In this document: piece after piece, positions 1 to 7,807 of the stretch
Numbering within the stretch: position 1 is the first letter of the stretch
Layout of the letters: every line of letters starts with the position of its first letter
Source of the DNA: Acidobacteriota bacterium
Lineage (GTDB): Bacteria; Acidobacteriota; Blastocatellia; RBC074
Assembly: GCA_016196035.1 (NCBI GenBank)
Contig: JACPYM010000110.1
Location: 1 to 55,499 of the forward strand
Length of the DNA stretch: 55,499 nt
Direction of reading: 5' to 3'
Position numbers and translations under genes: made by a program
The notes under the pieces: generated by a model
Databases searched by the model: none
The model's input: the letters and a program-made list of their open reading frames with translations, nothing else
Told to the model about the DNA's origin: nothing

Positions 1-70
1 GATGTCGCTCCGCTGGAGCTTGGGGGTGATTTTGGCCTGAATGCGATAAACATCCCGCCCCGCTGGGGCG
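1..70. repeat. Two 50-nt-spaced hairpin units
   Basis: Positions 1-20 and 51-70 are diverged copies of one unit, offset by exactly 50 nt. Each contains a short palindrome around a GCT loop: GCTCC-GCT-GGAGC in the first and GCCCC-GCT-GGGGC in the second. The differences between copies are compensatory, so pairing is kept. This looks like the end of a dispersed intergenic palindromic repeat array cut by the window edge. No protein is evident in bases 1-157. Confidence 0.5.
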
Positions 71-157
71 AAGAGCAGGAGCCGTCCCTGAAATCAAAGA
101 CCAGGAAACTGGAAAAATGTGGGTAATGACAAGGCTGCCAGCTTGTCCCACTTCGGC

Positions 158-652
158 CTACCACTTCCCGCGCGGCGTGATGGCGATAAACACGGCGACC
201 AAAATTGCCAGGTGAATCGCCGCCGCCCACGGGGCCAACCCGATCACGCCTTTGCGCAACTTGGCTTCGAGCGCCTCGATGTCGCCTGCGCCTGCGGCAA
301 TCTGCTTCAAGGTCAGCCCCGCGCCCGCCGCGCCCGTCACCAGCACAATCGCCAAGAGGATGATGACGCCGAAGACGACCAGTTTCAGCATCAGCCACGG
401 CATCGCCCAAATCGGCCACCAGCCACGCCAATACGCCAGACCCAAGCCCACCGGCATCGTCAGCAGATACGAATAGAGTACGTAACGATCAATCACTTCG
501 GCCACGTGCGCCCGGTCGGCCCGCACGACAGCGGGCAATTGGCGATTGATGAGGCTCAAACTCAGAAAAAAGACGACGAAGTCGCAGCCCAACCAAACGA
601 TCACACAAAGCAGGTGAAACAGCAGCAGCAGATCGGGCAGCAAGTCAGTCAT
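158..652 (-). CDS. Small integral membrane protein, CopD/DUF2269-like
   Basis: This 164-residue protein is almost entirely hydrophobic, with about four predicted membrane helices (roughly residues 5-35, 55-75, 78-105 and 138-160). The first helix has the HLLCVIVWLG pattern seen at the start of CopD-like and DUF2269-like membrane proteins, with a histidine near the membrane face. A short charged stretch (AGDIEALEAKLRKG) separates the last two helices. It could carry a metal or haem, but no function is proven. It stands alone on the minus strand, downstream of the O-methyltransferase and separated from it by a palindromic element. The ATG lacks a clear Shine-Dalgarno sequence. Confidence 0.7.
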   Translation of the reverse strand: MTDLLPDLLLLFHLLCVIVWLGCDFVVFFLSLSLINRQLPAVVRADRAHVAEVIDRYVLYSYLLTMPVGLGLAYWRGWWPIWAMPWLMLKLVVFGVIILLAIVLVTGAAGAGLTLKQIAAGAGDIEALEAKLRKGVIGLAPWAAAIHLAILVAVFIAITPRGKW

Positions 653-670
653 AGCTTGAACGGTTCAGCT

Positions 671-760
671 TAGGGGCAACCTGTGTGTCTGCCCCGGTGG
701 CGTCAGACGGAATCGAAGGCCGCAATAACGACCGGGGCAAACACACAGGTCTGCCCCCTA
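671..760. repeat. Imperfect inverted-repeat element abutting a stop codon
   Basis: The left arm (671-698) and right arm (731-760) are inverted copies built on GGGGCA..CCTGTGTGT.TGCCCCGGT. They differ by a small indel and a substitution, and a 32-nt centre separates them. The outer edge of the right arm supplies the TAG stop (758-760) of the O-methyltransferase gene. It resembles the small dispersed palindromic elements found elsewhere in this window, but I see no second copy of this sequence here. Confidence 0.65.
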
Positions 761-1423
761 CTGTTTGAGCGCCAGCGTGATGCCGTCGCCCACCGGAATC
801 AGGCTGACAAACACGCGTTCATCGTGATGCAGCTTGGCGCTGAGCGCACGCAACGCCACCGTGTCGGCATCCTGCTCGCTCGCATCAGCCACCTTCCCGT
901 ACCAGAGCATATTGTCGAAGACGAGCAAGCCGCCGGGCCGCACCAACTGCAACGCGCGTTCATAATACTGGTCGTAATTCGCCTTGTCGGCATCAATAAA
1001 CGCGAAATCAAACGTGCCCGCCTGCCCATCTGCCAACAAGGCATCCAACGTCTCGGTCGCCGGGGCCAGCCGCAGCGAAATCTTGTCGGCTACGCCAGCT
1101 TCGGCCCAATAACGCCGGGCCACTGAAGTCCACTCTGCGCTCACATCGCAAGCGATGATCTGCCCGTTGTCCGGCAAGCTCAGCGCCGTGCAAAGCGAGC
1201 TGTAACCGGTGAACACGCCGATTTCGATGGTGCGCACGGCGCGGATGAGTTTGAGCAGGAGCATCAGAAACTGCCCTTGCACCGGCGAAATCGCCATGAT
1301 CGCCATTGGATTGGTCGCCAGCGTCTCTTCGCGCAGCCGCCGCAAAACGTCCGGTTCGCGCAACGAATTGGCCTGCAACCAGGCATACAACGACTCGGTC
1401 AAGACCAAAAAATCATTTGACAT
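758..1423 (-). CDS. Class I SAM-dependent O-methyltransferase (caffeoyl-CoA OMT family)
   Basis: The 221-residue protein matches the Methyltransf_3 (caffeoyl-CoA/catechol O-methyltransferase-like) family in length and motifs. Motif I is EIGVFTGYS (67-75), which binds S-adenosylmethionine. The metal and substrate motif is FIDADKANY (142-150), and D170-N171 in VFDNMLWYG completes the divalent-metal site usual in this family. It is expected to be a soluble methyltransferase acting on a small hydroxylated, often aromatic, acceptor; the substrate cannot be read from sequence. The gene starts 12 bp after the flavin oxidoreductase gene on the same strand, so the two are probably co-transcribed. Its stop lies in an inverted-repeat element. 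Confidence 0.92.
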   Translation of the reverse strand: MSNDFLVLTESLYAWLQANSLREPDVLRRLREETLATNPMAIMAISPVQGQFLMLLLKLIRAVRTIEIGVFTGYSSLCTALSLPDNGQIIACDVSAEWTSVARRYWAEAGVADKISLRLAPATETLDALLADGQAGTFDFAFIDADKANYDQYYERALQLVRPGGLLVFDNMLWYGKVADASEQDADTVALRALSAKLHHDERVFVSLIPVGDGITLALKQ

Positions 1424-1435
1424 AGTTGTGTGTGT

Positions 1436-2875
1436 TCAGGCGGCCAAACGCCGCCCCAGGATTCGTCCAAAACTTAAACAGGGAGTAAGCGACATCCCGC
1501 CACAAAACGATTGGCCCATCAAGGCTGCCGCACCCAGAATTTCGCCTGCCGCATACAGATTTGGAATGGGCGCGCCGGCTTCATTCAAGACCTGCAAATT
1601 GGCGTTTACCGTTAAACCGCCGAAACTAAGTAAGGATGTTGCATGGGTGAGCAGCGCATAGTACGGCGGTTGCGTGATTGTATATTGCAAATCCCGGCGG
1701 CCCCAAGCGTCTTCGCCCATTTGCGCCGCCAAATTGAATTTTTCTACCGTCGCCAGCAAGCCGGCCTTATCAATCCCGGTCTTGTGCGCGAGTTCCGCCA
1801 ACGTCTCTGCCTGCCACATACATTTCCCGGCGGCGGCGTGGCGGCGCAACTCAGCCTCGTTCCATTGTTTGACCAAGGGCGCACCGTCCGTCAGGCCGCG
1901 TTCATCGAAAACACACCAAAACTTGTGCTCAGGCTGCTGCAAAATGAGCCGTTCGCGCCGGTCAGGGCTCGGCTCATCTTCGGCCATAAAGCGCTCGCCG
2001 CGCGTGTTGACATAAATTTCGCGCGGCGGACGATAGCTGGTCGTGAAGACCATTGCCCAAGCCGTTTGATAATCGGCCCAACCCGAACCCGGTTCCAATT
2101 CGAGGCCGCCCAAACTGGCGAGGTATTTGTCGGCGTTGCGCAACTGTGCGCCGTGCTGCCGCGCCGCAATGATGCCGTCGCCCGTTGAAGTGGGCCGCGC
2201 CGTGCTGACCAGTTTTGGCACAATGCCATTCACCGTGGGCGTCACTTCAGCAAACAGCTTGTGATTGGCCGCATAGCCACCGGATGTCAGCACGACCCGG
2301 CGTCCGCGCAATTCGACTGTCCCTGACGCGTTTTGTGCGCGAATGCCGCTGACAACGCCGCCTTCAACCAGCAACGCGGTCAAGGTGTGCTCAAACAAGA
2401 CCGTGATCTGCCGGGCGGCAACGTGCTCATCCCAACTGGGCCGCAACGTTTCCAAAATGGACCTGCCGCCGTCCACGCCGTAGTAGGTGCGCGCAATCTT
2501 GTAGGGTTCGTGGCCGTAAACGAGGCGCGGCGTGATGGGATCCCACGGCAACCCCAAAGCATCGAGCCAATCAATCACGTGCGGCGCTTCGTCTACCGCC
2601 AACCGCACCAGTGCGGGATCAGCCGCTTGCTGGGCAATACGCATCACCTCGGCGAAATGCAGGTCAGGATTGTCGGCAATGCCGCGTTCACGTTGCCGCC
2701 GCGTGCCGCCCGCGCTCAAATGGCCGCCTGACCAATGCAACGTACCGCCGATTTCAGCCGCCTTTTCAACCACGAGGACGCGAGCGCCGTGCGCTGCCGC
2801 CGTCAGTGCGCAAGGCAAGCCCGCCGAACCTGCGCCAACAATAATGATGTCCCATAGCTCGCTTGCCGCCTGCAT
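1436..2875 (-). CDS. FAD-dependent oxidoreductase, fumarate reductase/flavocytochrome c type
   Basis: The protein is about 479 residues from the ATG at 2875; a GTG at 2914 would add 13. It opens with the Rossmann dinucleotide fold IIVGAGSAG (about 11-19) and the following LVVEKAAEIGG. It ends with a FAD-contacting region LYAAGEILGAAALMGQSFCGGMS near the C-terminus, the layout of FAD_binding_2 proteins (fumarate reductase flavoprotein, 3-ketosteroid dehydrogenase and tricarballylate dehydrogenase relatives). There is no signal peptide, so it is probably cytoplasmic. It is expected to oxidise or reduce a C-C bond of an organic acid or ring ketone; the substrate is unknown. It is the first gene of a two-gene unit with the O-methyltransferase. 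Confidence 0.85.
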   Translation of the reverse strand: MQAASELWDIIIVGAGSAGLPCALTAAAHGARVLVVEKAAEIGGTLHWSGGHLSAGGTRRQRERGIADNPDLHFAEVMRIAQQAADPALVRLAVDEAPHVIDWLDALGLPWDPITPRLVYGHEPYKIARTYYGVDGGRSILETLRPSWDEHVAARQITVLFEHTLTALLVEGGVVSGIRAQNASGTVELRGRRVVLTSGGYAANHKLFAEVTPTVNGIVPKLVSTARPTSTGDGIIAARQHGAQLRNADKYLASLGGLELEPGSGWADYQTAWAMVFTTSYRPPREIYVNTRGERFMAEDEPSPDRRERLILQQPEHKFWCVFDERGLTDGAPLVKQWNEAELRRHAAAGKCMWQAETLAELAHKTGIDKAGLLATVEKFNLAAQMGEDAWGRRDLQYTITQPPYYALLTHATSLLSFGGLTVNANLQVLNEAGAPIPNLYAAGEILGAAALMGQSFCGGMSLTPCLSFGRILGRRLAA

Positions 2876-3162
2876 TCTTAAATGGGGCCTCTCAATCAAG
2901 GATTTCAGTGACACCGTCTGTGCCGGATAACGCCGCGTAATGAACCAAGCTGGGTGAGGGGCAGGAGTCCTGCAAAACCAACATCAAGACCGGGATCCAA
3001 TTGCTTGCTGAAGGGGGGTGAATTGATGAAAACCCCGCCCTGGAAACTAACATCGGCTCCAAGCAGCGTCAAGCAATGTCCTGCTACTGACGACAGTTTG
3101 GCGAAAGGCGGGCGAAACAGAGCTTTGATAAAGTCGCTAGCGCGAGCACTTGAACGATTTGG
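2876..3162. other. Non-coding intergenic stretch
   Basis: This is the first part of a 636-bp gap between divergent genes. It contains short open frames, but none has a recognisable domain or a good ribosome-binding site. I see no clear promoter for the minus-strand flavin oxidoreductase gene. The rest of the gap holds a heptamer inverted repeat, a sigma70-like promoter and a small palindrome, listed separately. Confidence 0.4.
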
Positions 3163-3258
3163 CTGATTCCTGATTCCTGATTCCTGATTCCTGATAACTT
3201 GAAAATGTCGGCTGATTATTAAGTTATCAGGAATCAGGAATCAGGAATCAGGAATCAG
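3163..3258. repeat. Heptamer tandem array in perfect inverted repeat
   Basis: The left arm (3163-3200) is four tandem TGATTCC heptamers followed by TGATAACTT. The right arm (3221-3258) is its exact reverse complement over all 38 nt, with a 20-nt loop between them. The structure could form a very stable cruciform or RNA hairpin. Three more loci in the window (near 29.8, 40.9 and 53.6 kb) use the same period-7 design with other heptamers. Confidence 0.9.
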
Positions 3259-3332
3259 CGGGGCGTTTTTAGCGTGTGATTCGAGGACTTTGCCAAAGCC
3301 CTGATCGGTAAAAGGCGGCGCGGAGGCCTTGC

Positions 3333-3361
3333 TTGACAAGCCAAAAGGCCAAACTTAGTAT
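3333..3361 (+). promoter_or_regulatory. Sigma70-like promoter for hydantoinase A gene
   Basis: A perfect -35 box TTGACA (3333-3338) is followed, after a 17-nt spacer, by TAGTAT (3356-3361), which matches the -10 consensus at four of six positions. It faces the hydantoinase A gene, leaving a leader of roughly 140 nt that contains a small palindrome just before the ribosome-binding site. No other promoter in the gap is as good. Confidence 0.5.
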
Positions 3362-3449
3362 GCGAGAGGTTACTGATTCAAGACAATTTGAGTTGCCGCT
3401 CGCACGCATTCGCATTCAAACAATCACATTTTTCGCAAGACAGGCAGTT

Positions 3450-3499
3450 CAGCACGCTGAAATGAAGGATGGCTTTGGCGCCTGTTCTTCAGCGTGCTG
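3450..3499. repeat. 12-nt inverted repeat in the hydantoinase A leader
   Basis: CAGCACGCTGAA (3450-3461) and TTCAGCGTGCTG (3488-3499) are perfect inverted repeats with a 26-nt loop. They end a few bases before the AAGGA ribosome-binding site. The hairpin could affect translation of the next gene or be one more dispersed palindrome; sequence alone cannot tell. Confidence 0.6.
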
Positions 3500-3511
3500 C
3501 TAAGGACGACT

Positions 3512-5689
3512 ATGAGCTACAGACTCGGCATTGACGTTGGTGGCACCTTCACCGATTTGCTCTTGTTCAATGAAAAATCAGGCGCACTCACACTGACCAA
3601 AGTCGCTTCCACCCCGCAGGATCAATCCATCGGCGTCATCAATGGCATCCATAAAATCGCCGGACTCGCGGGCATTGCGCCGAACGACATTCAATTGATC
3701 CTGCACGGCACAACCGTCGCCACCAACGCCGTGCTCGAAGGCAAAGGCGCCAAAGTCGGCTTGCTCACGACCAAAGGCTTTGAGCAAATCCTGCACGTCG
3801 CGCGTTCGCAAACGCCAGGGCCGCTGGCCGGTTGGATCATCATGATCAAGCCCGACCCAATGGCTCCATTGGAATACACGCGCGGCGTCAGCTCACGTAT
3901 GAGTGCGAAGGGCGCGGAAATGTCACCGTTGGATGAAGCCGAAGTTCGCCAGCACATCAAAGACCTCCACCACGCGGGCATCGAGGCGCTGACCGTCGCG
4001 CTCATCAATTCATTCGCCAATGCCGCGCACGAGCAAGCGATCAAGGTCATCGCGCAGGAGCTATATCCCGACCTGCCCGTGACCATCTCGACCGACATCC
4101 TGCCCGAATTTCGCGAGTACGAACGCTGTCTGACGACGGTAATGAACAGTTACGTGCAGCCTAAAATGCGCGTGTACCTGAACGGCATGAAAGAGAAGCT
4201 GGCCGCGGCGCAGATCACCTCGCCGATGAACATCGTGCGTTCGGACGGTGGTGTGATGTCGCTGGACGCGGCGCAGGAACGGCCTGTAAACACACTGCTT
4301 TCCGGCCCTTCAGGCGGCGCGGTCGCGGCGGCGTACATCGGCGAATTGACTGGCTATCGCAACGTGCTCTCGTTCGATATGGGGGGCACTTCGACGGATG
4401 TGGCGATTGCGCTGGACGCCAAACCGAATGTGCTGCGCGACACGCGCGTCGGCATGTATCCGGTCAAAGCGCCTTCGGTGGACGTGCGTACCGTCGGCGC
4501 GGGCGGCGGCTCCATCGCCCACGTGCCCGCAGTCACCGGCGCGTTGCGCGTCGGCCCGCAATCGGCGGGCGCAGTGCCCGGCCCGGCGGCTTATAACACC
4601 GGCGGCACAGAACCGACCGTGACCGACGCCAACATAGTGCTGGGCTATTTGCCGCCGATGCTCTTGGGTGGCGAGATGTCGCTCGACACGGCGGCGGCGG
4701 AACAGGCCGTGCAGAAAATTGCTGATGCCTTGAAGCTTGATCTGCATCAGGCTGCTGAAGGCATTTACAACATCGTCAACGAAAATATGTTCGGTGCGTT
4801 GCGGCTGGTTTCGGTCGAACGCGGTTACGACCCGCGCAATTTCGCGCTGGTCGCGCTGGGCGGCGCGGGGCCGTTGCACGCGAATGCGCTTTCGATCTTG
4901 TCCGGCACCTGGCCTTCGATCATTCCGCCGACGCCAGGCGTACTGTCGGCACTGGGCTTCCTGCATTCGGACATCAAGAACGAATTCTCGCGCACGGTCA
5001 TCCGCACAACCGACAAGATTGACCGCCGCGAGATCAACGCCATCCTGACCGGTTTGGGCGAGCAGGCGCGCGAATGGCTCAATCACGAAAACATTCCCGC
5101 CAAGAACCAACGCATCAACTATCAGATTGACCTGCGCTATTATCGCCAGGGTTACGAATTCCCGATTGACATCGAACTCAAATCGCTCGACAGCGAGCAA
5201 GGTTTCCAAACGATTCTTGATGACTTCCAGGCCGCACACGAAAAGAATTACGGTTTCCGCACCGACCACCTGATCGAAGTCGTCAACCTGCGCGCCATCG
5301 GCATCGGCATCGTCGCCAAGCTGGAATTGAGCAAAGCCAAGCCCGCCACCGGCCCGAATGCCCCCCATGCAAAAGATGCTTCAAAAGCCGTACTCGGCAC
5401 GCACAAGGTTTATTGCAAGGGCAAGTTTGTGAACGCACCGATTTACGACCGCTACGCGCTCAAACCCGGCAATCACATCGGCGGCCCGGCGGTCATCACG
5501 CAAAAAGACACGACGACGCTGATTTTGCCAAAGCATTACGGGCGCGTGGATGCCTACCAGAACATTCTGATCTTCCCGGACGGCTATGAGACCAAAGCGA
5601 CCAAAGCCAAACCGAACGGCAAGGCCACGGCCAAAGCCAAACCAGACGCCCGGTCAGGCAAAGCCAAGACCGCCAAAGCACACCGATAA
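3512..5689 (+). CDS. hyuA: Hydantoinase/oxoprolinase family protein, subunit A
   Basis: This is a 725-residue ATP-dependent amidohydrolase or carboxylase subunit of the N-methylhydantoinase A, 5-oxoprolinase and acetone carboxylase beta family. It starts with the actin-like ATPase motif LGIDVGGTFTD (about 4-14), continues with LHGTTVATNAVLEGKGAKVGL (Hydant_A_N), and has the second phosphate loop LSFDMGGTSTDVAI and TVGAGGGSIA in the Hydantoinase_A core. The ATG at 3512 follows AAGGA by 5 nt; an upstream in-frame GTG (3494) lies in a palindrome and is unlikely. The C-terminal 30 or so residues are a Lys/Ala-rich tail (KAKPNGKATAKAKP and similar), which is unusual. The expected partner, subunit B, lies 8.4 kb downstream instead of next door. 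The substrate may be a hydantoin, oxoproline or another cyclic amide or ketone. Confidence 0.93.
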   Translation: MSYRLGIDVGGTFTDLLLFNEKSGALTLTKVASTPQDQSIGVINGIHKIAGLAGIAPNDIQLILHGTTVATNAVLEGKGAKVGLLTTKGFEQILHVARSQTPGPLAGWIIMIKPDPMAPLEYTRGVSSRMSAKGAEMSPLDEAEVRQHIKDLHHAGIEALTVALINSFANAAHEQAIKVIAQELYPDLPVTISTDILPEFREYERCLTTVMNSYVQPKMRVYLNGMKEKLAAAQITSPMNIVRSDGGVMSLDAAQERPVNTLLSGPSGGAVAAAYIGELTGYRNVLSFDMGGTSTDVAIALDAKPNVLRDTRVGMYPVKAPSVDVRTVGAGGGSIAHVPAVTGALRVGPQSAGAVPGPAAYNTGGTEPTVTDANIVLGYLPPMLLGGEMSLDTAAAEQAVQKIADALKLDLHQAAEGIYNIVNENMFGALRLVSVERGYDPRNFALVALGGAGPLHANALSILSGTWPSIIPPTPGVLSALGFLHSDIKNEFSRTVIRTTDKIDRREINAILTGLGEQAREWLNHENIPAKNQRINYQIDLRYYRQGYEFPIDIELKSLDSEQGFQTILDDFQAAHEKNYGFRTDHLIEVVNLRAIGIGIVAKLELSKAKPATGPNAPHAKDASKAVLGTHKVYCKGKFVNAPIYDRYALKPGNHIGGPAVITQKDTTTLILPKHYGRVDAYQNILIFPDGYETKATKAKPNGKATAKAKPDARSGKAKTAKAHR

Positions 5690-5719
5690 GGCCGCGCCCG
5701 GGTAACGGCAGGAGGCCCA

Positions 5720-6688
5720 GTGGATCATGACCGGCTCTTCAAAGAATTGTTGCGGGTCTGCTTTGCGGACTTCATTGCGTTGTTTCTGCCTGAAGTGTTT
5801 CAATATCTTGACTCTGGCTCGATCCGCTTCATAGACAAAGAAACGCACAGCCCATTGCTGCGCCACGCGCGGCGTAGCGGCGATTTGCTGGTCAAGGCGC
5901 GCTTCAAAGGCCGACCTACCTACTTCCTGATTCACGTTGAGGTGCAGTCCCAACGGCGCCATTGGTCGGGCCGCCGCATGTTTCAATACTTCGCGGCGGA
6001 AACCTTCGCGCATAACCTGCCGCTTTACCCCATCGCGCTGCTGGCGTGGGACACTCCGCGCCAGGCTGATGCGGGCCGCTACGTGATTGCATTCCCGGAT
6101 CGCCGTGTGCTCGAATTCAGCTATGCGGTAATTCAGTTGAACCGGTTGGATTGGCGGGATTATCTTCAACGCGACAATCCGGCGGCCAGCGCGTTGATGG
6201 CGAAAATGGGCGTCGCGCCGTCAGACTTCGCCAAGGTGCGCAGCGCCTGTTTGCGTATGATCGGACGCTTGCGGGTAAAGCGGGAAAAATTTCGGGTCAT
6301 CATGGAATTCATTGATGCTTACTTGCCGTTGACTCCCGTCCAGGAACAACAATTCAAGCAAGAGTTGGCGCAGTGGCAACGGACAGAAAGAGAGGTTGTG
6401 ATGGAATATATTACCAGTTGGGAACGGAAAGGCCGCGAGCTTGGCAAGCTCGAAGGCAAGCTCGAAGGCAAGCTCGAAGGCAAACTCGAAGCGACGCTGA
6501 AATTGTTGACGCGGCGGCTTGGCCCGTTGAGTCAGGCGGCGCAAAAACGCATTGGCAAGCTCTCGCTGGAAAAACTCGACGAACTTTTTGAGGCGGCCTT
6601 CGAGTTTGAAACGAAATCGGAACTCAGCGCCTGGTTGGCAGACGGCCAAGCCATCGTAGTCAGAGCCGCGCGCGCCAAGCAGATATGA
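5720..6688 (+). CDS. Rpn family PD-(D/E)XK nuclease with DUF4351 C-terminus
   Basis: The 322-residue protein belongs to the Rpn/YhgA-like 'transposase' family of recombination-promoting nucleases. The nuclease core shows D55 in GDLLVKARF and HVEVQ (E74, Q76), the E-x-Q form of the PD-(D/E)XK site used by this group. The C-terminal third has a coil of four GKLE tetrapeptides (about 242-257) encoded by perfect 12-nt repeats, then a DUF4351-like segment (LTRRLGPL...LEKLDELFEAAFEF). An internal ATG with a good ribosome-binding site starts just before the coil (separate entry). It lies 30 bp after hydantoinase A, probably on the same transcript. Relatives promote recA-independent recombination and have been linked to phage defence; neither role is shown here. 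Confidence 0.88.
   Translation: MDHDRLFKELLRVCFADFIALFLPEVFQYLDSGSIRFIDKETHSPLLRHARRSGDLLVKARFKGRPTYFLIHVEVQSQRRHWSGRRMFQYFAAETFAHNLPLYPIALLAWDTPRQADAGRYVIAFPDRRVLEFSYAVIQLNRLDWRDYLQRDNPAASALMAKMGVAPSDFAKVRSACLRMIGRLRVKREKFRVIMEFIDAYLPLTPVQEQQFKQELAQWQRTEREVVMEYITSWERKGRELGKLEGKLEGKLEGKLEATLKLLTRRLGPLSQAAQKRIGKLSLEKLDELFEAAFEFETKSELSAWLADGQAIVVRAARAKQI
6401..6688 (+). CDS. Possible intragenic RpnS-like short product
   Basis: An in-frame ATG at 6401 inside the Rpn gene is preceded by AGAGAGG at 6-8 nt spacing. It would make a 95-residue protein starting MEYITSWERKG that contains only the GKLE coil and the DUF4351 region. In E. coli, Rpn genes were reported to express such short C-terminal products that counter the full-length toxin. 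The second Rpn gene here has an equivalent start in the equivalent place, which supports a real internal start. Expression is not shown by sequence. Confidence 0.4.
   Translation: MEYITSWERKGRELGKLEGKLEGKLEGKLEATLKLLTRRLGPLSQAAQKRIGKLSLEKLDELFEAAFEFETKSELSAWLADGQAIVVRAARAKQI
6443..6490 (+). repeat. Four 12-nt tandem repeats in Rpn gene
   Basis: Three identical GGCAAGCTCGAA units are followed by one with a single change (GGCAAACTCGAA). They encode Gly-Lys-Leu-Glu repeats. Slippage here would change coil length by whole tetrapeptides without a frameshift. Confidence 0.9.
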
Positions 6689-6710
6689 GCGCCTGGACGC
6701 TTCCAGCACG

Positions 6711-7688
6711 ATGATGAACAATCCGCAGCAAGGCCATTTTCAACATCCCGCCGCGTTGGTCGAAACGCAACAGATTGGCGCGGGCACGCAGATCGCGGCG
6801 TTTGCGCACCTTTTGCCCGGCGCGGTCATCGGCGCGGATTGCGAAATCAGCGGGCAAGTGTTGATTGAAAATGCGGTGCGCGTCGGCGACCGCGTGCGTA
6901 TTCAAAGCGGCGCGCAACTGCGCGCGGGCGCACGCGTCGAAGACGATGTTTTTATCGGCCCCAATGCGCTCCTGCTCAGTGACGCCAGCGGCGTGGCGCG
7001 CAAACCGAAGCTGGCGGCACAGCTTTTCACCGTGATTCGTGAAGGCGCCACCATTGGCGCCAACGCCCTGTTAATGCCCGGCGTGACGATTGGCCGCAAA
7101 GCCGTCGTCGAGGTCGCCGCCGTGGTCACGCACGACGTGCCGCCCAATGCGATTGTTACCGGCAACCCGGCGCGCATTGTCGGGTATGTAGATTTGCCGC
7201 ATCCGAAACCGCCGGTCGCCGTGCTAACCCAACCGTTTAGCGAGCCATACAGCGATGATGAAGTGCAGGCGCGCAAAAGCACGCGCGTGCGCGGCGTTTG
7301 GTTACACCGAATGCCGGTCATCACCGATTTGCGCGGTAATCTGTCCGTGGGCGAATTCGGCAAGGACCTGCCGTTTGAACCGAAGCGCTATTTCGTCGTC
7401 TTTGATGTATCGAGCCGCGAAGTGCGAGGCGAACACGCGCATCGCACGTTGCATCAGTTTCTGGTTTGTTTGAAAGGCGAATGCGCTTTGGTCGTGGATG
7501 ATGGCACGACGCGCGAAGAGGTGGTGCTGGACAGTCCGGCGGTTGGGGTACACGTCGAGCCTCTAGTGTGGGGCGTTCAATATAAATTTTCGAGTGATGC
7601 CTTGCTGCTCGTGCTCGCTTCAGACAAATACGACCCGCACGATTACATCCGCGATTATGAAGACTTTGAGCGGCTGGTCGCGGCATAA
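6711..7688 (+). CDS. Fused left-handed beta-helix acetyltransferase and WxcM-like sugar ketoisomerase
   Basis: Residues 15-160 form hexapeptide repeats (IGADCEISGQVLIEN, FIGPNALLL, IGANALLMPGVTIG) ending in the acyltransferase signature IVTGNPARIVG. Residues 195-322 are a WxcM/FdtA cupin domain with a histidine-rich active strand (HAHRTLHQF, 242-250). FdtA-type domains convert dTDP-4-keto-6-deoxyglucose to the 3-keto isomer, and the helix domain acetylates a 3- or 4-amino sugar. The fusion therefore probably supplies an N-acetylated deoxy-amino sugar for a surface glycan. The start is one of two adjacent ATGs. It is the first gene of the glycan cassette. A dehydratase and an aminotransferase for the pathway are not in this window. 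Confidence 0.88.
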   Translation: MMNNPQQGHFQHPAALVETQQIGAGTQIAAFAHLLPGAVIGADCEISGQVLIENAVRVGDRVRIQSGAQLRAGARVEDDVFIGPNALLLSDASGVARKPKLAAQLFTVIREGATIGANALLMPGVTIGRKAVVEVAAVVTHDVPPNAIVTGNPARIVGYVDLPHPKPPVAVLTQPFSEPYSDDEVQARKSTRVRGVWLHRMPVITDLRGNLSVGEFGKDLPFEPKRYFVVFDVSSREVRGEHAHRTLHQFLVCLKGECALVVDDGTTREEVVLDSPAVGVHVEPLVWGVQYKFSSDALLLVLASDKYDPHDYIRDYEDFERLVAA

Positions 7689-7807
7689 CACAGCGCGGAT
7701 TCCGGCTGACCATTCCACAAACTGGCGCAGGCCTGCTTTCTATGGTTTTCAAACTTTAGTTAAGCCCCGGTTGCCGCACGCAATGCATAACAGTATCGGT
7801 ATCTTTC

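Noticed and set aside
2954-3166. Small 70-codon open frame in the divergent gap
   Set aside because: No ribosome-binding site or recognisable domain, and its end runs toward the heptamer repeat.
3163-3258. CRISPR-like array
   Set aside because: The units are 7 nt without spacers and form an inverted repeat; no cas genes are present.
3362-3511. Riboswitch in the hydantoinase A leader
   Set aside because: Only one simple hairpin is visible and no known riboswitch core was recognised.
4310-5368. Long antisense open frame opposite hydantoinase A
   Set aside because: The plus strand encodes a clear Hydantoinase_A protein here; the antisense frame has no domain and reflects GC-rich codon structure.
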